From NCBI GenBank assembly GCA_015179125.1, contig WHVA01000256.1:90846-154845 (forward strand): a stretch of 64,000 bases of DNA, in the 5' to 3' direction. Source of the stretch: Gautieria morchelliformis (taxonomy: Eukaryota; Basidiomycota; Agaricomycetes; Gomphales; Gomphaceae). Made by a program: the position numbers and the translations under genes. Positions 12,823-24,359 of this stretch are shown piece by piece (the first letter of the stretch is position 1; every line of letters begins with the position of its first letter). The notes under the pieces are model-generated. The model was given only the letters and a program-made list of their open reading frames with translations, did not search any database and had not been told where the DNA came from.

Positions 12823-12929
12823 ACGCTCGACTCTACGAGTTTGTTGTTATGAGGCAGGCGGAAGAGCATAGACAGTCACGATTTGACTTGGCGAAAGGCG
12901 TCGATCCTACCCACCCGAACCTAGAATTG
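12823..12929 (+). pseudogene. Unrecognised exon-like fragment
   Basis: Between an acceptor-like TATATAG and a donor-like GTACGT lies a clean open stretch reading ARLYEFVVMRQAEEHRQSRF and then DLAKGVDPTHPNLEL, with normal codon use and charged helical character. No continuing exon was found on either side. It could be a separate gene fragment captured beside the methyltransferase remnant. I do not recognise the family. Confidence 0.3.
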
Positions 12930-13350
12930 GTACGTTTTACAGATTTCCACTTATTCTGTCTAGATCATGTATTTTCTGTAATGTTCGTGTACTACATATT
13001 GCTGCAGGATGTTCCTTCGCCTGCTCGTCAGACTCGTGTTCAAGCCAACCGTATGACGATAGGGTCCAAGCATCAGCAAAGGACACGTGTAAACGTGTGC
13101 GATGGGTGCCTTGGGCCAGCTGGTAATGGGAACCGCGCGGTTCAAAAGCTCCCGTCATCCCAATCCCTATATCCCGGCAGTGCAACTGAGCTATACAGCT
13201 CCTCATCAATTGCGGACCCACCACCGTCTTTATCTTTCCAAGCCTATGGGAATTAGGTCAGAGGTGTGTGCAGATGGAGCATGGAAAGTAAAAGGGTACG
13301 AGCATGCCTTGTGCAAGACAAATAGGAGATAAAGAGGTAAAGATGCAAGG
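12930..13350. other. Short intergenic gap before CSN3
   Basis: Nothing with coding character was seen. The stretch lies just downstream of the CSN3 stop codon on the minus strand and probably holds its 3' UTR. Confidence 0.4.
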
Positions 13351-15108
13351 CTAAACTATTGGTGAGAGTAATAACTTGCACACCTTAGATAAGAATTCTT
13401 TACTACGTCCCAGTTCGCGATCCAACTCGCCGAGCAAGGCACCTTGTGCCTGTGCCTCCTTCAGCAATTTATCTACTTCCTGTCCGCTGAATCGTCTTTC
13501 TTCCTCATGGAATGTGACCGTTCCGGAAACATCCAGGGTCGCATCCATTTGGCCAAGTTCAATCTTATAAAGAATGTAAAAAGTGGGGCCCGGGATCGCA
13601 AAGAAAAGTGAGCATGATGACGTGTCAAATGACTAGAAAGCTGCGCACCATGTTTAATACGATCTCTCGTACCGACTCTTCCTCTGTAATCCCGGCCGCC
13701 TTCCCAATTTCAGCAAGGCTTAGAGTGACATATGTCGCTGTGAGCTTGCGCATCGTCCAACGTGGCGCATGGTCGAGGGCTTGTCGCACCAAACCCAAGT
13801 TGCACTCCTTTTATCGACAAGAGTTAGCAACAGTAAAAGAAAGGCGACGAGGTGCGACGCGTACGGATTCAAAGTACTTTGCTTCCTTATCCACAAGCTC
13901 TGTCAGTTCAGCGGTTCCTGAGGGGTACAATTTCGCGAATGCCGCATACGGCGTATTCTTCAGGTAGCGCCATAGGTTTGGGTGTGCATACCTCGGTAAG
14001 GGTCTCGTCTAGACACGACACGTTAACTAAACCCGGATGTTCCAGACGACTGCCGACTGTTGAGACTTACTGCCCCAAAGAGAATGAGCCGTACAAGCGT
14101 AAGCTTTTTGAGAGCCTCCAACTGAAGGGCGGCAGGGTTTTGGTGAACGGGTGCCGCGGCGACAAGTTCAAGGTACGCTGAGGCTTGATCAAAGCGTTTA
14201 AGCGCGAGGAAGGCAAGGGCCCCAGTGTAGTGATAGTTTAAAACGTCGTGATAAGTTAAAGGGGAGAGCTGTGGAAGTGCTTTAGATCAGGACTAGTCAG
14301 CGGTACGGCTAGGCCAGGCGCACCGACGTGTCAATCTCAGATAAAGTGACATCGAGAACAGGAAGTGCAGCTTTGAAGTGCCGGGATGCTACGCAGGCCT
14401 ATGAATGTTTCCCATGCGAAAACTTTGAGTGGCGTAAAATGAGCATCGAGCACGCTTACGTACATGGAGGAAATAGGGATGTAGAGTGGTAAGATATGAA
14501 AGCGACGGCGGGTAACGGCTAGTCAAACTATAGAGAGGCGCGATAGCCGCTTTAAGCTTTGTAAAAAGTTCAGGGAACAAGGAGCTGATTAAACTATAGG
14601 AACCATGACGTACGTTGTTGTGACTCTCGGCGACCTGGACAATACTTCGCGCGAGAAACGTGACTAGGTGCGTTACACTTAAGAATATGATGCAGGAAAT
14701 GAAGAAGAACATACCACGATCAGGAGCAAGTCGCGCCGCGGCAGCATCGAAGGTGCTGCAAAAAAGTGAGATTGTGGCGAACGATACAGGAGGTGCGCCT
14801 GTGACGTGCAGCCTTGCTGATCTGCGATGAAGTCAACACACTGGAAGAAGAGAAACGTATTCGACAAACAAGATAAAGAGGTATCCGAGGGTGTTGGCGT
14901 GCGTGTCAAGCACTGTGAGAGGATCCTGTCCACCAGGCAGAACGCTAGCGAGAATGGACTCCCCCACGTCAAGCCTGACAAGGGAACGCAACGATGTAAG
15001 GAGCTGCTCAGGAGATATTGATGTGGTGATATCAGCAATGACCGACTCAAGGTCCATGGCCGGAGCCATGGACGATGACCCAGAGACGGTGGACGTCGAT
15101 GGTAGCAT
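13351..15108 (-). CDS. CSN3: COP9 signalosome complex subunit 3
   Basis: PCI-domain subunit of the COP9 signalosome, the nuclear/cytosolic complex that removes NEDD8 from cullins. Eight exons join in phase: 14870-15108, 14715-14821, 14464-14663, 14324-14398, 14071-14268, 13865-14008, 13649-13807 and 13351-13563, giving 444 residues, close to animal CSN3. Landmarks in order: YPPSLSYLTTLHPYF, RHFKAALPVLDV, LTYHDVLNYHYTGALAFLAL, LQLEALKKLTLVRLILFG, GTAELTELVDKEAKYF, NLGLVRQALDHAPRWTMRKL, then the winged-helix end of the PCI domain (TLSLAEIGKAAG ... KIELGQMDATLDVSGTVTFHE) and a coiled C-terminus. The first donor is GTTTGT, unusual but in phase. Start: the first ATG, with a Ser-rich N-terminus. 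The match to CSN3 rather than the related proteasome subunit Rpn3 rests on the YHYTGALAFLAL and C-terminal blocks. Confidence 0.92.
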
Positions 15109-16892
15109 GGCCTAATTGGTAACGTCGGTATATTTACGTAACACTTATTAAGCGGTATTTCCTTATTTGGGCGTCCTACTAGTCCCAATCATATTTCGAT
15201 CACGCCGGCCCACCGACGGCGCAACAATTCGAAAATGGCTACTCCAGTGCGTCTACTGTATCTTTGTAAGTGTGAATTTTGGTTTGACTTTGAGCAAAGA
15301 CGGTACGGCCCTAATAATCACTCAAAGCGGACCCTTGTCAAAATAAGTAACGCACGAAGTCTGGCTAGGTAGCCGGCAATGTAGGTTACAACGGTCATCC
15401 CGTCCACGAAGAACGGCTATATAAATTATACGAGCAGGTGATAATTACAGTACTCTCGACCACATCGTTGCCTCTGAATTTATGGAACTGGCCTGAGGAG
15501 TTACTAGCAAGGTGACTTGATGCCAGCAATCTTTCACGAGGGACACTGGGTCTCAGGATTTGATCATATATAGTAGACGGACGACTACTCACCCCAGCTT
15601 AATAGCATTGACCGAACTTTCAAGCCTGATACTCAGCAGCAGCTGGTGGTGTCTACAGGAGGGGAGGCATTAGTATATGTTATACGAGGTGGTCGGCTAC
15701 TCACCCTAGGTTTGTAACAATCCCACATCCTGCAGGCCCGAGTCTGAAGCCCATCTTCGCTGCCAACAGGCGCAGAAGACACGGCTTGGAACGCTAGGCA
15801 GCGCAAGTTCAACGTCACATACGCCGACGATATAACGTGGCAGGGTACCCACCAAGAGCCAACAGTGCGACGACTTTGATGTACATCTTGAATAGATTTG
15901 TCGAGTATTGGACTCGGAGGCAGTTGGAGTAATTGATGAATAGAATTAACGTGAGTGTCAGGCTTGAGGAGAACTCGAAAAGCTGACTACTAGAGGTCTC
16001 AGACTATGGGACTTATATATCTCTAGCGAAGCTACTGGATTACTAACTTGGAGTTTCGTGTAGGCCTCGGGTGTGGACCCCGTGCCATCTGGTAGAAGCT
16101 CACCAGTCTCTACGACAACTATTGCCCCTCGCACCCATCCAATCAATTTTACATAAAGTGCCAGGCTGTACTTATTATCGCGGGAGTTCTTTTGTAGGTG
16201 CCAATCATTTCAGGAAGCTTCTCTAATAAGTAGTTTCCTAAGGTCAAGCGCATCATGGCATGGCATGGCTGATCAGTCTCGAAATCAGTCTCGATCACTC
16301 GTGCATTCAGATCCTACTAGTAGTGCAGCATTATCACGGTGCCAGTGCCAGATGCTCTGGTACGCGTCGCATCGCTATATTCGGATGATGTACATATCCA
16401 GACATGTAGGGCATCATTCTGGCATGTGAAGCTGTTGATTGCGACTAGCTAGCCGTCATCCGATCGGGATTCCATACAACCAACTTAGTTGTCAAGGTAA
16501 TTCCTACATCCAAACCAATCAGTTTCTTTACGATCGCCCCTGCGCATAGAATGTTGATGATTATGATGCGTCGCATCTCAGTTAAGATGTCGTCGTGCAT
16601 CATTGGCAAGACTGCAGTCTTCTATCCCCAGGGTCGACCCGCGCGGACGCGACTGGGGACTAGGGTAAACACGGATTACCCTCCCAGGTTCGTTCACCAT
16701 TCTATATAGCGCTTCTGTGATGTATGCGCTACCATTCTACATCCAGGTGTTACGCAAGCCCATGGCTGGTTAAAGCTGTTAACTCGATCTATTGGGGTTA
16801 CGGGGTAGCCGCTCTGATTGTATTCGTACTTAACAGTGGTCCCCTGAATGAATTCCATACAGCACTCGATATTGTCAGATGGAAATACAAAT
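15109..16892. other. Intergenic region between CSN3 and the MULE
   Basis: No gene recognised. Two minus-strand donor-like GGTGAGTAG sites near 15590 and 15705 and a short open frame at 15720-15818 hint at a decayed spliced gene, but no family motif is visible. The remainder is stop-rich on both strands. Confidence 0.45.
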
Positions 16893-16938
16893 AATGTCTC
16901 GTGGGAATGCATTTTTGTCTCCGACAACCAGCCGCATG
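16893..16938 (+). repeat. Left terminal inverted repeat of the MULE
   Basis: Matches the right end (23364-23408) in inverted orientation with about four mismatches over 45 bp: AATGTCTCGTGGGAATGC, then TTTTTGTCTCCGACAACC. Further TGTCTC hexamers follow at roughly 20-50 bp spacing, perhaps transposase-binding sites. Confidence 0.85.
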
Positions 16939-17581
16939 TCACGACGCGTCAGGGGGCATTGTCTCAACGCGGAAGCATTTTGGTCCCGCGTTGGCCACAT
17001 TTTTGTCTCGTCCACAATAAATTAATGTCCCACCCAGATGTCCTTTCTGTCTCAACTTTCTCTAGCTCTCCATATACTCACCCAAAAATCACGAGTGGGG
17101 GCTCGTTTTGTTGCCCGAATTGAGCACTATACGGCAAAATTACTAGTTTGTTGATCCGGGCGCCATGCCACTCAAGATATCGGGTTCGGCCTACTTTTTC
17201 AGCCTTGAGATGATGTCCGTACACATGCACCAAGTCACCATATAGGATCCAATTATGGTAAGAGAAATTGTGTAAAGTATGCCCACGGGCCCGGGGACCG
17301 TTCTAATCATTATCATGCCGTTACAGTGTACGTTTAGGACTAATATCGAGGTGGTGCCCCCTTCATCTAACCATCGCATCACCCATGATGCTACTGTTGT
17401 CCTTGGATATCCCTAAGCGCAAGGTGGACACGGCGTATCTTGGTTACGCCTAACGCGGACAACGTCGCTTTGTTGTTTGTCCACTGTGTATGTCTCGGTG
17501 GACTATGTCACTTTGTGGTTTGTCTGTCTTAAGCATATACTGTGTGAATACTGAACTTCTCAGTGTTCTTTGACGCCCCTC

Positions 17582-17590
17582 AGCTATATA
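17582..17590 (+). promoter_or_regulatory. TATA box of the MULE transposase gene
   Basis: GCTATATAA lies about 35-43 nt upstream of the ATG at 17625, the only strong TATA in the 700-bp leader of the element. Confidence 0.5.
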
Positions 17591-17624
17591 ACAGCGCACG
17601 ATACGTTCTCTTCAATAAATCGAC

Positions 17625-20560
17625 ATGCCGCCTAACACACGATGCCCCGGTCGACCGCCTAAGAAGTTCCGTAAACCTGGACGGCAAACCCGGAATGACA
17701 ACCTTCGCATCTTCAATACTACTAGCAGCCCCCCTGCAGAGAGTCCCCACACGGCTTCCATCACCTCTTCAAACGACTCCGAGTCCGACATCATCATCAC
17801 TCCAAGACGGCGTGCGTATCTAGATATGGTCATTGAAGCTCACAGTCTCCCTCCCCCTGATCTCAGTACAAACCGATCCAACAAGCCCCTTCTCTTGGAC
17901 TCCGTCCAACGCCTGGCGCCGGTATGGAAGGATGTGGGTCATGTCCTCACCACCAAGCTGCCGGATTGGTTTGATGCTCAAGTAAGTTATCAGGAATTAT
18001 ATATGTGCATACTAATAAAATGATTGACATTATAGTGCAATGACTATAACCCCTACAGGGCCACCACTTCTGTGTCTGTTGACCAGTCGTGGTTTGGACA
18101 TCCGAACGACACACCCGTTGATGTCAGGGCACGTCCCTTCATCCTGTTCTGGAATGAAACATCTGGACTTTCACTCCAGGGACGTGAGGCAGCCATTTTA
18201 CAAAGGAGGGTCGTTGCCCGGTTTGAATACAAGTGCCGAGGAGCCTGTGCCTTGGTATCAGACACATCTGACTCTGCGACAGAGTCCGATCAGGAAGATA
18301 AATGTTCTAATCCTCTCGTGCAACGCAAAAACCGTTGGAAACAATGCCCAGGTCAAGTGAGACTCATGGTACGGGCTCGTTTTGATTTAATTATTGTAGT
18401 ACTAACAATATGATCATGCAGCTTGAGGCTTATGCTGACGACTTGACTCGGGTCACCGTTTGGCAATCTGGTACCCACGAAGACGCAAATCCGAAAAACT
18501 TGCTTTGGTCACGGCGTTTGCGTAACCTGGTATCTGAACGGCTGAGGCTGGTAGGTGTCAAGGCTACAACGGTTATGCGTGGTACGTGCCTTACCTATGG
18601 CAAGTACAATAAGAAACTTACAAAACAATCCATTGCAGAGCTAGTTAACCAGTACCGGAACCCGTTGCCCACTTCCAGACCAACAAATGCCCCAACTGAC
18701 ATAACCGACAACTTCCCAGCATTCCGCAGGCCAACTGCCAAACAGATCAGACAGTTGTTACCTGCCGTCGTAATTCTCAAGAATCGCAATCCCCACAAGA
18801 TTTACAAATAGGTCTATGAATATATCTGTCGAATTTATCATACCTACCTATTTCGAAGTTTCATCCCTCATAATCCCCGCAAGCCTGACAGTCTGTCGCG
18901 ATTCACATGCGCTATGGCAGACAATTTCACCCTCGAGGATTTAATTCTCCATGGCACGCGTGATGGTTTGGCCGCAGATACTAGCTGGCGCAATAAAAAT
19001 GAAAATCGTGCAGCCGTGACATTCCTGATTGCGGTCAATGAGCATCAACACTTCGTTCCAGGTCAGTCACTGTGCATTGCTATGGCATATTATATCTAAT
19101 GGCAACGTTTTGTCTACTATGATGTACGTAGGATCTGTATTACTGTCTGCAAATGTGCGCACGCAGACCTTAGCCACGTACCTGGAAGCTACCAAGATCA
19201 AGGTAGGACGACGAGCAAAACAGATTAACGCAGGTACGATATGGGCCCAATAGTCATATTTTCTTAATCTCATACAGTACCATGGCAGATACAAGCAGCA
19301 TCGAGCACCCTGGAGAAGCCGACAGGGCCGAAATCGTGAGGCTTTGCAGGGGCATTGTCAAGGAAGGCTGGCACATCCCAAAGTTCATGATTGATAAGTG
19401 TAGGTCTGAGCTCAAAGCCATCAAGCAAGGTAAGTCGACTATCTGTATGCTACGTATGGCTGTCCTCTGAAAAGACCACAAATTTAGCATTTCCCGACAC
19501 ATATATCCGGCTGTGCCAGTTTCATGTCATACAGGCGATCTTACGTTGGGACGGCGATGACAAGCCTAAGAGCACATGTCCCAGGATTTCGCAGGAGATC
19601 AAGTATGAAATCCTGATCTTTTCCGTGGTCTCCAGCGCTGCCGAACTTGGGATTCTTGGCCAGCTGCAAGGGACACTTTCCTGGAACAGGTTGACAAGTT
19701 AATCATGTCACAAGATGACCAAGTGGCCGTGCATGTTTCTGATTCTGATTCAAGCGCAGACTCTGAGAGCTCGCAGTCAGATGACCCTCAGAAGCTGGGC
19801 ATGCGCAAACGGGGAATGTCAAAGTCAACTGCTCAAGTCCGAACACAGCAATCGGCATGGGTGCGTGACTACTTCAGCCGCAACTGGTTCACAGAGGAGT
19901 GGATAGGTGAGGCATCAAACAAATATGTGTGATGGGATAACATGCTCACTGGGTATGGTAACTCAGAGCACTTCACAGATATTGGGCTCCCCGCTGGACA
20001 GACTCGTGACGGCACATGGAATGTGAATAACTGGATTGAACGAGGTTTTCGTGTTTTTGACTCGGTATTTCTGGACAACCGCAAGAATAAACGGTGAGTT
20101 CGAGTGAATATGATAGCATATGTCTCTGACATGTTTTCTGGAAGGATCGATCGTTTAGCTGGGATTATTCTGAATGAATTCTTTCCTTACTACAGATTCT
20201 GGGCCTCTACCCCTCGGAATGAGCCTCGCGACCTTGTGCAATTAAACTACGAAGCTCATCAACTGTGGGATACCGGTCTCGTGCATCAGGTAGGATCACA
20301 TGGCCGTTTTCAAGTTTTGGCATTACCGTGAGTGGGAATGCTAGTACTCTGCATGCCCAGGTCCTGAATGGCATGTTCGCCAGGGATTCCAAAACGCCAG
20401 GGGCTTTTAAGGTTGACATTCTTGCACCAAGCTGTACATGTGACGCATGGGTTCAAACAGGGAAGTATTGCGCTCACCTTCTAGCTGGTAAATTGCAAGT
20501 GTCAAATGGACCGGCTTCTGAATGGAAAGGTGCAGTACACTGTTTACATTAGATATCAGT
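17625..20560 (+). pseudogene. MULE transposase with SWIM zinc finger, decayed
   Basis: Element-encoded transposase. Exons 17625-17981, 18036-18368 and 18422 onward start MPPNTRCPGRPPKKF, a basic DNA-binding N-terminus. An in-frame TAG at 18809-18811 breaks the frame, after which reading continues through DNFTLEDLILHGTRDG. The catalytic core shows the second-Asp region (HIPKFMIDKCRSELKAIKQ) and the C/H motif (RLCQFHVIQAILRW). The block that should carry the first catalytic Asp is missing between about 19255 and 19285, and a frameshift lies near 19640. Next come NNWIERGFRVFDSVFLDNR and RLAGIILNEFFPYYRFW, then the SWIM finger CTCDAWVQTGKYCAHLLAGK near 20440-20500. The motif order is that of MULE transposases. 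This copy cannot be active. Confidence 0.82.
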
Positions 20561-20580
20561 CACACAGCTAAATAAATGCA

Positions 20581-20772
20581 GCGCTCGAAACTAGCAATCA
20601 AAAACGCCTACCACTGATCGCATTCGTGATGCCCCTCTGACAGCTACATTTGGGCCTCCAGGACAGGGGAGAGGACGAAGAAAAAAGGGAAGTAAGCTCA
20701 CCTCTTGGGTACCTGATGTAGGTCTCTCTTATCACATTTATCAGTAAATCAGCTGACTTGAGTATGTTTTAG
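20581..20772. other. Junction between the two MULE genes
   Basis: Reads a basic stretch (GQGRGRRKKGSKL) and then donor-, acceptor- and stop-rich sequence. It is unclear whether the transposase and protease parts were one spliced polyprotein or two genes. The N-terminal helix expected before the Ulp1 catalytic block is not visible here. Confidence 0.4.
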
Positions 20773-23034
20773 TGCGATGTATTTAATTATGGAAGACTTC
20801 TCCTTCCATGGTTTATTGCCAAAAAAAGGCATTGGATACTGGTAGCAATTAACATGCAACCATGTTGATTCGCATATATGATAGCATGACCCGCAATGTG
20901 CTTATGCACAAGCACATCTATGAGGTTTGTGTCACTAAGCCCTCTATATATTCTGTTTTTGTCTCACTGTGTGATATCCTAGCGCATTTTACGCTTTCTT
21001 GCATGGGAGTCACATTGCTCAGATCGAGGTGAAATTTCTGGCATTTGGCGTCAGAATTCAGATGAGCATATGCGATCAGAGGTAAGACTTACTTATCATT
21101 GCATGTTGGCTCCATATTCACCTGGTTATAAGCTACCTTCTCACTTACCCCAGCAGTCAAACATCACCGACTGTGGGGTATACCTGGTGGCGTTTACACA
21201 GGAGTTAGTGAGAGGTGGTGATCCAGAAGCACCTACATACTTGCTGAGTGCTGGTGACATTGAAGGTCTGCGTACCCAAATAGGACAACGCTTGGCTTGT
21301 GAATGGCAAAATCAACAGGCAGTGCCCCATGCGTCATTCTCCCATTGCAAATCTAACCCTGCACCCTTCCCACTATCTGAGTGGGTGGAACCGTTTAAAA
21401 TGACATTGAGGGTGCCCAATACCCATAACCCTGTCTCCACCAATGTCATTCTGTCTGCCCAGGTGAGAGAGACATATGTGCCTCGCATGGATGCCTGGGC
21501 ATTGTGGCCCCTTGCTCCGGGAGACCTACATTTCCCAGCACGGATCACAGCATGCGATATTTCATCTCAGGTCGCAACCTTCCGAGTCTTCTATGACATT
21601 TTGCCTCTCCCAAACACCTATGAATTCACTCGCACGTTCGCCGAATGTTATGATCTCATGGGTGCCCCTGACGATTCAGTGCCTGAGCTCCAAACCTATC
21701 AGGTACGTGCTGGATCATGTTCTACGGAACTGGACTGTCCCTAATATATTTTTCATAGATCCCCAAATTAAGATGGCCCGCCGACTTGGACACGCGTGAC
21801 CTAGAGGCTGCTGAAGCCCAAGGTCTAGCAGATGACCAAATCAGAGACATTCTCTCACCGGCAAAGGCAGCTGCACATGACTATCTGTGCACAGTCATTG
21901 ATACTGTTGCAGAGATTCTCGCGCAACCATCAAGAACACCGTTCAGCAGACTAGTCTACCAATGGAATGAACGTCTAGCCAAGCACACACGATCCACACT
22001 TGATGCTGGTCTGACTTTTGACTTTTTTAGAGAACATTCCCAATACCTAGACAATGTGGATGCATACATCATTGGATCCTTTTGTGCTAGCAGACTCGCA
22101 TGTGTGTTACGAGAAACGCATGGCATTCAGGGCCACCTGGAACAGACAAACCTGGCGTTCGGCCCTGGTTGCGCAATTCTGGCTTACTATCTGCTAGGTA
22201 ATCGACTGGGGCTCGGAGCTGAAGAAATGTACGTGCTGGCAGACCAGGGCGACCTGTATCGACCCTCCTCGGATCATGAATTGGTATGGGAAGCTATGCG
22301 AGGGCGCGTTTCGCTGAGTGTCAAAGGACACGATGATTTTGAACGGACGCACAGGATTATGGACGCGACGATCAAGCTACCGGGCATTGAGGTGTCCTTT
22401 GCTTCTGATCCTAAGGTCATCACTTTATTTTCTGCTTTATTTGACACTTATCACATAAGAGCAGGCTCATATTGAAGAAGCCCCTTCACGCGATGTGGAT
22501 AAACGCGATGCGGACACTGGGCGCACTAAAGAACATGTCCCACAAGAAGCTGTAACTGTTATTCCCAAAGCTGGTCAAATGGAAAGTCCTGATGTACTAC
22601 AAGGTCACAAAGATGAAGCTATGGCGAGTGGAAGCGAGGTGCAGCAGACGGCAGCTGTAAAAGAACCCAGCAAACCTACACAAAAGCCTAGTCAAGGAGA
22701 AGCCGAAAGTGTAGAAAGGGCTCGAGTGGAACATGCAGCGACCAACAAAACAGAAGAGACTAGGTCATCTTTAGCTATAGATGCAGCTCCGGCGGTTGGG
22801 TCTGCTCTAGCTACAGATCAACTGCCCTTGATTCGACTTGTGAAGACCACCGAGGGATGGAAAGCATTTGCCGGTGCTCTTCCACATGGTAAACAGCGAG
22901 AGGATACTTCTGGTGACGGCTTGGCGACAAACTATACGGGCACTCAGAAGATATCCAACGCTAAGCGAAAGCGAAGCCCCGAAGGAGTCCTGGCACCGGC
23001 AGTTGTAGGGCGACGTCTGCGGCCCCGAAAATAG
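20773..23034 (+). pseudogene. Ulp1/C48 peptidase-like gene carried by the MULE
   Basis: The catalytic blocks of Ulp1-type cysteine proteases occur in order: His in AKKRHWILVAINMQ (about 20835-20877), Asp in IRIYDSMTRN, and Gln...Asp-Cys-Gly in QQSNITDCGVYLVAFTQE (about 21152-21205). A one-base shift separates the His and Asp blocks, so this copy is damaged. Downstream is a long open region (21070-21744, 21786-22413), then a GT-AG intron at 22414-22463 and a charged tail ending in basic KRKRSPE and RRLRPRK, a likely nuclear signal. Such proteins cleave SUMO-like modifiers; what the protease does for the transposon is unknown. Confidence 0.7.
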
Positions 23035-23363
23035 TTCATCAAGTAAATCCCAATGTAGAATTATTAGAAATATACAGACTGTACTGGCCACAGTGGCTCT
23101 CATTAATGTGCACTCAATCTACTCTAATAACGCTCCGGGATGGATTCCGTTCAAGGCTGCAAGAAGCAGAACATATGGTGGCACGAAGCCTGTACGACAC
23201 AAAGATTGACTTATAACTGAACGAACTTTGACGATATCATGAAATGGATAATTTTGCTAGAATGTGCTCATTGAGAGCTTTCTATTGATCCCCGGTTCAT
23301 ATTTTAAGGTAGCGTTGGGGAGTAGGGGTTCAATGTTGAGACGGGTGGGTTATATTTGAGGAC

Positions 23364-23408
23364 AGCCGGCTGGTTGTCGGAGACAGAAATACATTCTCAC
23401 GAGACATT
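23364..23408 (-). repeat. Right terminal inverted repeat of the MULE
   Basis: Inverted match to 16893-16938, sharing CGGAGACA and GGTTGTCGG in reverse. The next inner sequence on each side also shares TGTCTC-type motifs but is more diverged. Confidence 0.85.
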
Positions 23409-23741
23409 ATTATGCCTTGCTTGTCAGATAGTCCTGAATTCGTTCACTAAGTCGCGTGTATTCGACAGTGCTTTGATTGGTGTAGTACAGTAACGTTGCG
23501 CACATGCACAGCCTGCCTGGCCTGAGGAATCATCGTAGATGAGTTGAGGTGCCGCAATAATATATTATACTCTAACATCACTCGCTGGCAAGACTCGAGC
23601 CTCCGACGCACCCGTGCGCAGGTTCTCAACTTTGTATGGCAGGTGCCGGCATTCATCTGCAGGACACGCAATGTCACGCTCAGTGTCACTGAGAACGCTT
23701 AGGTAGCACGCGGCTTCTGTACCACTAGTACGACCATAGGT
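23409..23741. other. Right flank of the MULE, no gene seen
   Basis: Stop-rich on both strands. No repeat or motif was recognised. Confidence 0.4.
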
Positions 23742-24146
23742 TCAGAGCCCGGCGGCGTCACACGAAAGTTTACCTGGTTCACTTGGTACAGTATTCCAAC
23801 GAATCCTTCTCACATCTTCCGAAGATGTGAGACCCTTGAGAGGCTCATCGCAGTTTGCGGTGTGAGTGAACACTGGCGACAGCTTGTTTCCCACGCAGAC
23901 ATCTCGCTTGCTTGTTGTGCCCTGCTCCATCTCTACTTGCTGGCAATCCTTGCACTGGGCTCCCAGCGGGCCGGCCGGCGTGGCGATACACGGAACCGCC
24001 TCTTTATCAAATATACTGGACCACGTAATGTTGTCGGGGATGGGGAGATGGTTACGAGGAAGGAACGAATCCTGAATATAGGAGTAAGGAAACCGTGCCA
24101 GAAAGTGCCAGATGATGGGAAGGACAACGGCGGCGATGGCAATCAA
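23742..24146 (-). CDS. Hypothetical small Cys-containing membrane or secreted protein
   Basis: Open frame of about 134 residues. It opens with a hydrophobic helix (IAIAAVVLPIIWHFLARF) like a signal anchor, followed by a polar ectodomain with paired cysteines (GAQCKDCQQ; KRDVCVGNK; TANCDEPL). No ATG is found at the frame start; a spliced first exon from ATG-containing sequence near 24200-24260 is possible. Similar fragments on the same strand lie at about 24360-24455 and 25530-25735, so it may belong to a local family. I do not recognise the function. A perfect 25-nt palindrome lies inside at 23808-23832. Confidence 0.35.
   Translation of the reverse strand: MIAIAAVVLPIIWHFLARFPYSYIQDSFLPRNHLPIPDNITWSSIFDKEAVPCIATPAGPLGAQCKDCQQVEMEQGTTSKRDVCVGNKLSPVFTHTANCDEPLKGLTSSEDVRRIRWNTVPSEPGKLSCDAAGL
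23808..23832. repeat. Perfect palindrome, 12-bp arms
   Basis: TCTCACATCTTC and GAAGATGTGAGA flank a single central C. It falls inside the hypothetical ORF 23742-24146. Confidence 0.9.
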
Positions 24147-24359
24147 TCTAATTACACGCGAGCTTCATTCAAGCCCGACAAAACAATTTATGGCAGAAGG
24201 TAGAAGAGGAGGCGACGCGGCCACATTGAATACCACCGATGAATGGACATGTGAGATGGGGATGCGCCTGACTAGCTCACGATAGCCTTATAGAATAAGG
24301 AGAGGTTGGGCGGTCATCTACAATTGCTGCTAAGTACCTGGCTGTGCGGGAGTCCGGAC

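Larger units (their letters stand above)
16893..23408 (+). mobile_element. MULE-type DNA transposon with SWIM transposase and Ulp1-like gene
   Basis: The ends are inverted copies of about 45 bp beginning AATGTCTCGTG at 16893 and ending CACGAGACATT at 23408, sharing GTCTCCGACAACCAGCCG. Inside are two plus-strand genes: a MULE transposase with a SWIM zinc finger (17625-20560) and a gene with a C48/Ulp1 protease fold (20773-23034). The first 170 bp repeat TGTCTC about five times. A clean target duplication could not be fixed; MULEs usually leave 8-11 bp. Both genes carry nonsense, frameshift or deletion damage, so this copy is not autonomous. Plant MULEs carrying Ulp1-like domains (Kaonashi) are the closest concept known to me. 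Confidence 0.8.

Noticed and set aside
16885..16895. Target-site duplication of the MULE
   Set aside because: Flanks 5' of 16893 and 3' of 23408 share only a few A/T bases; no convincing 8-11 bp direct repeat.
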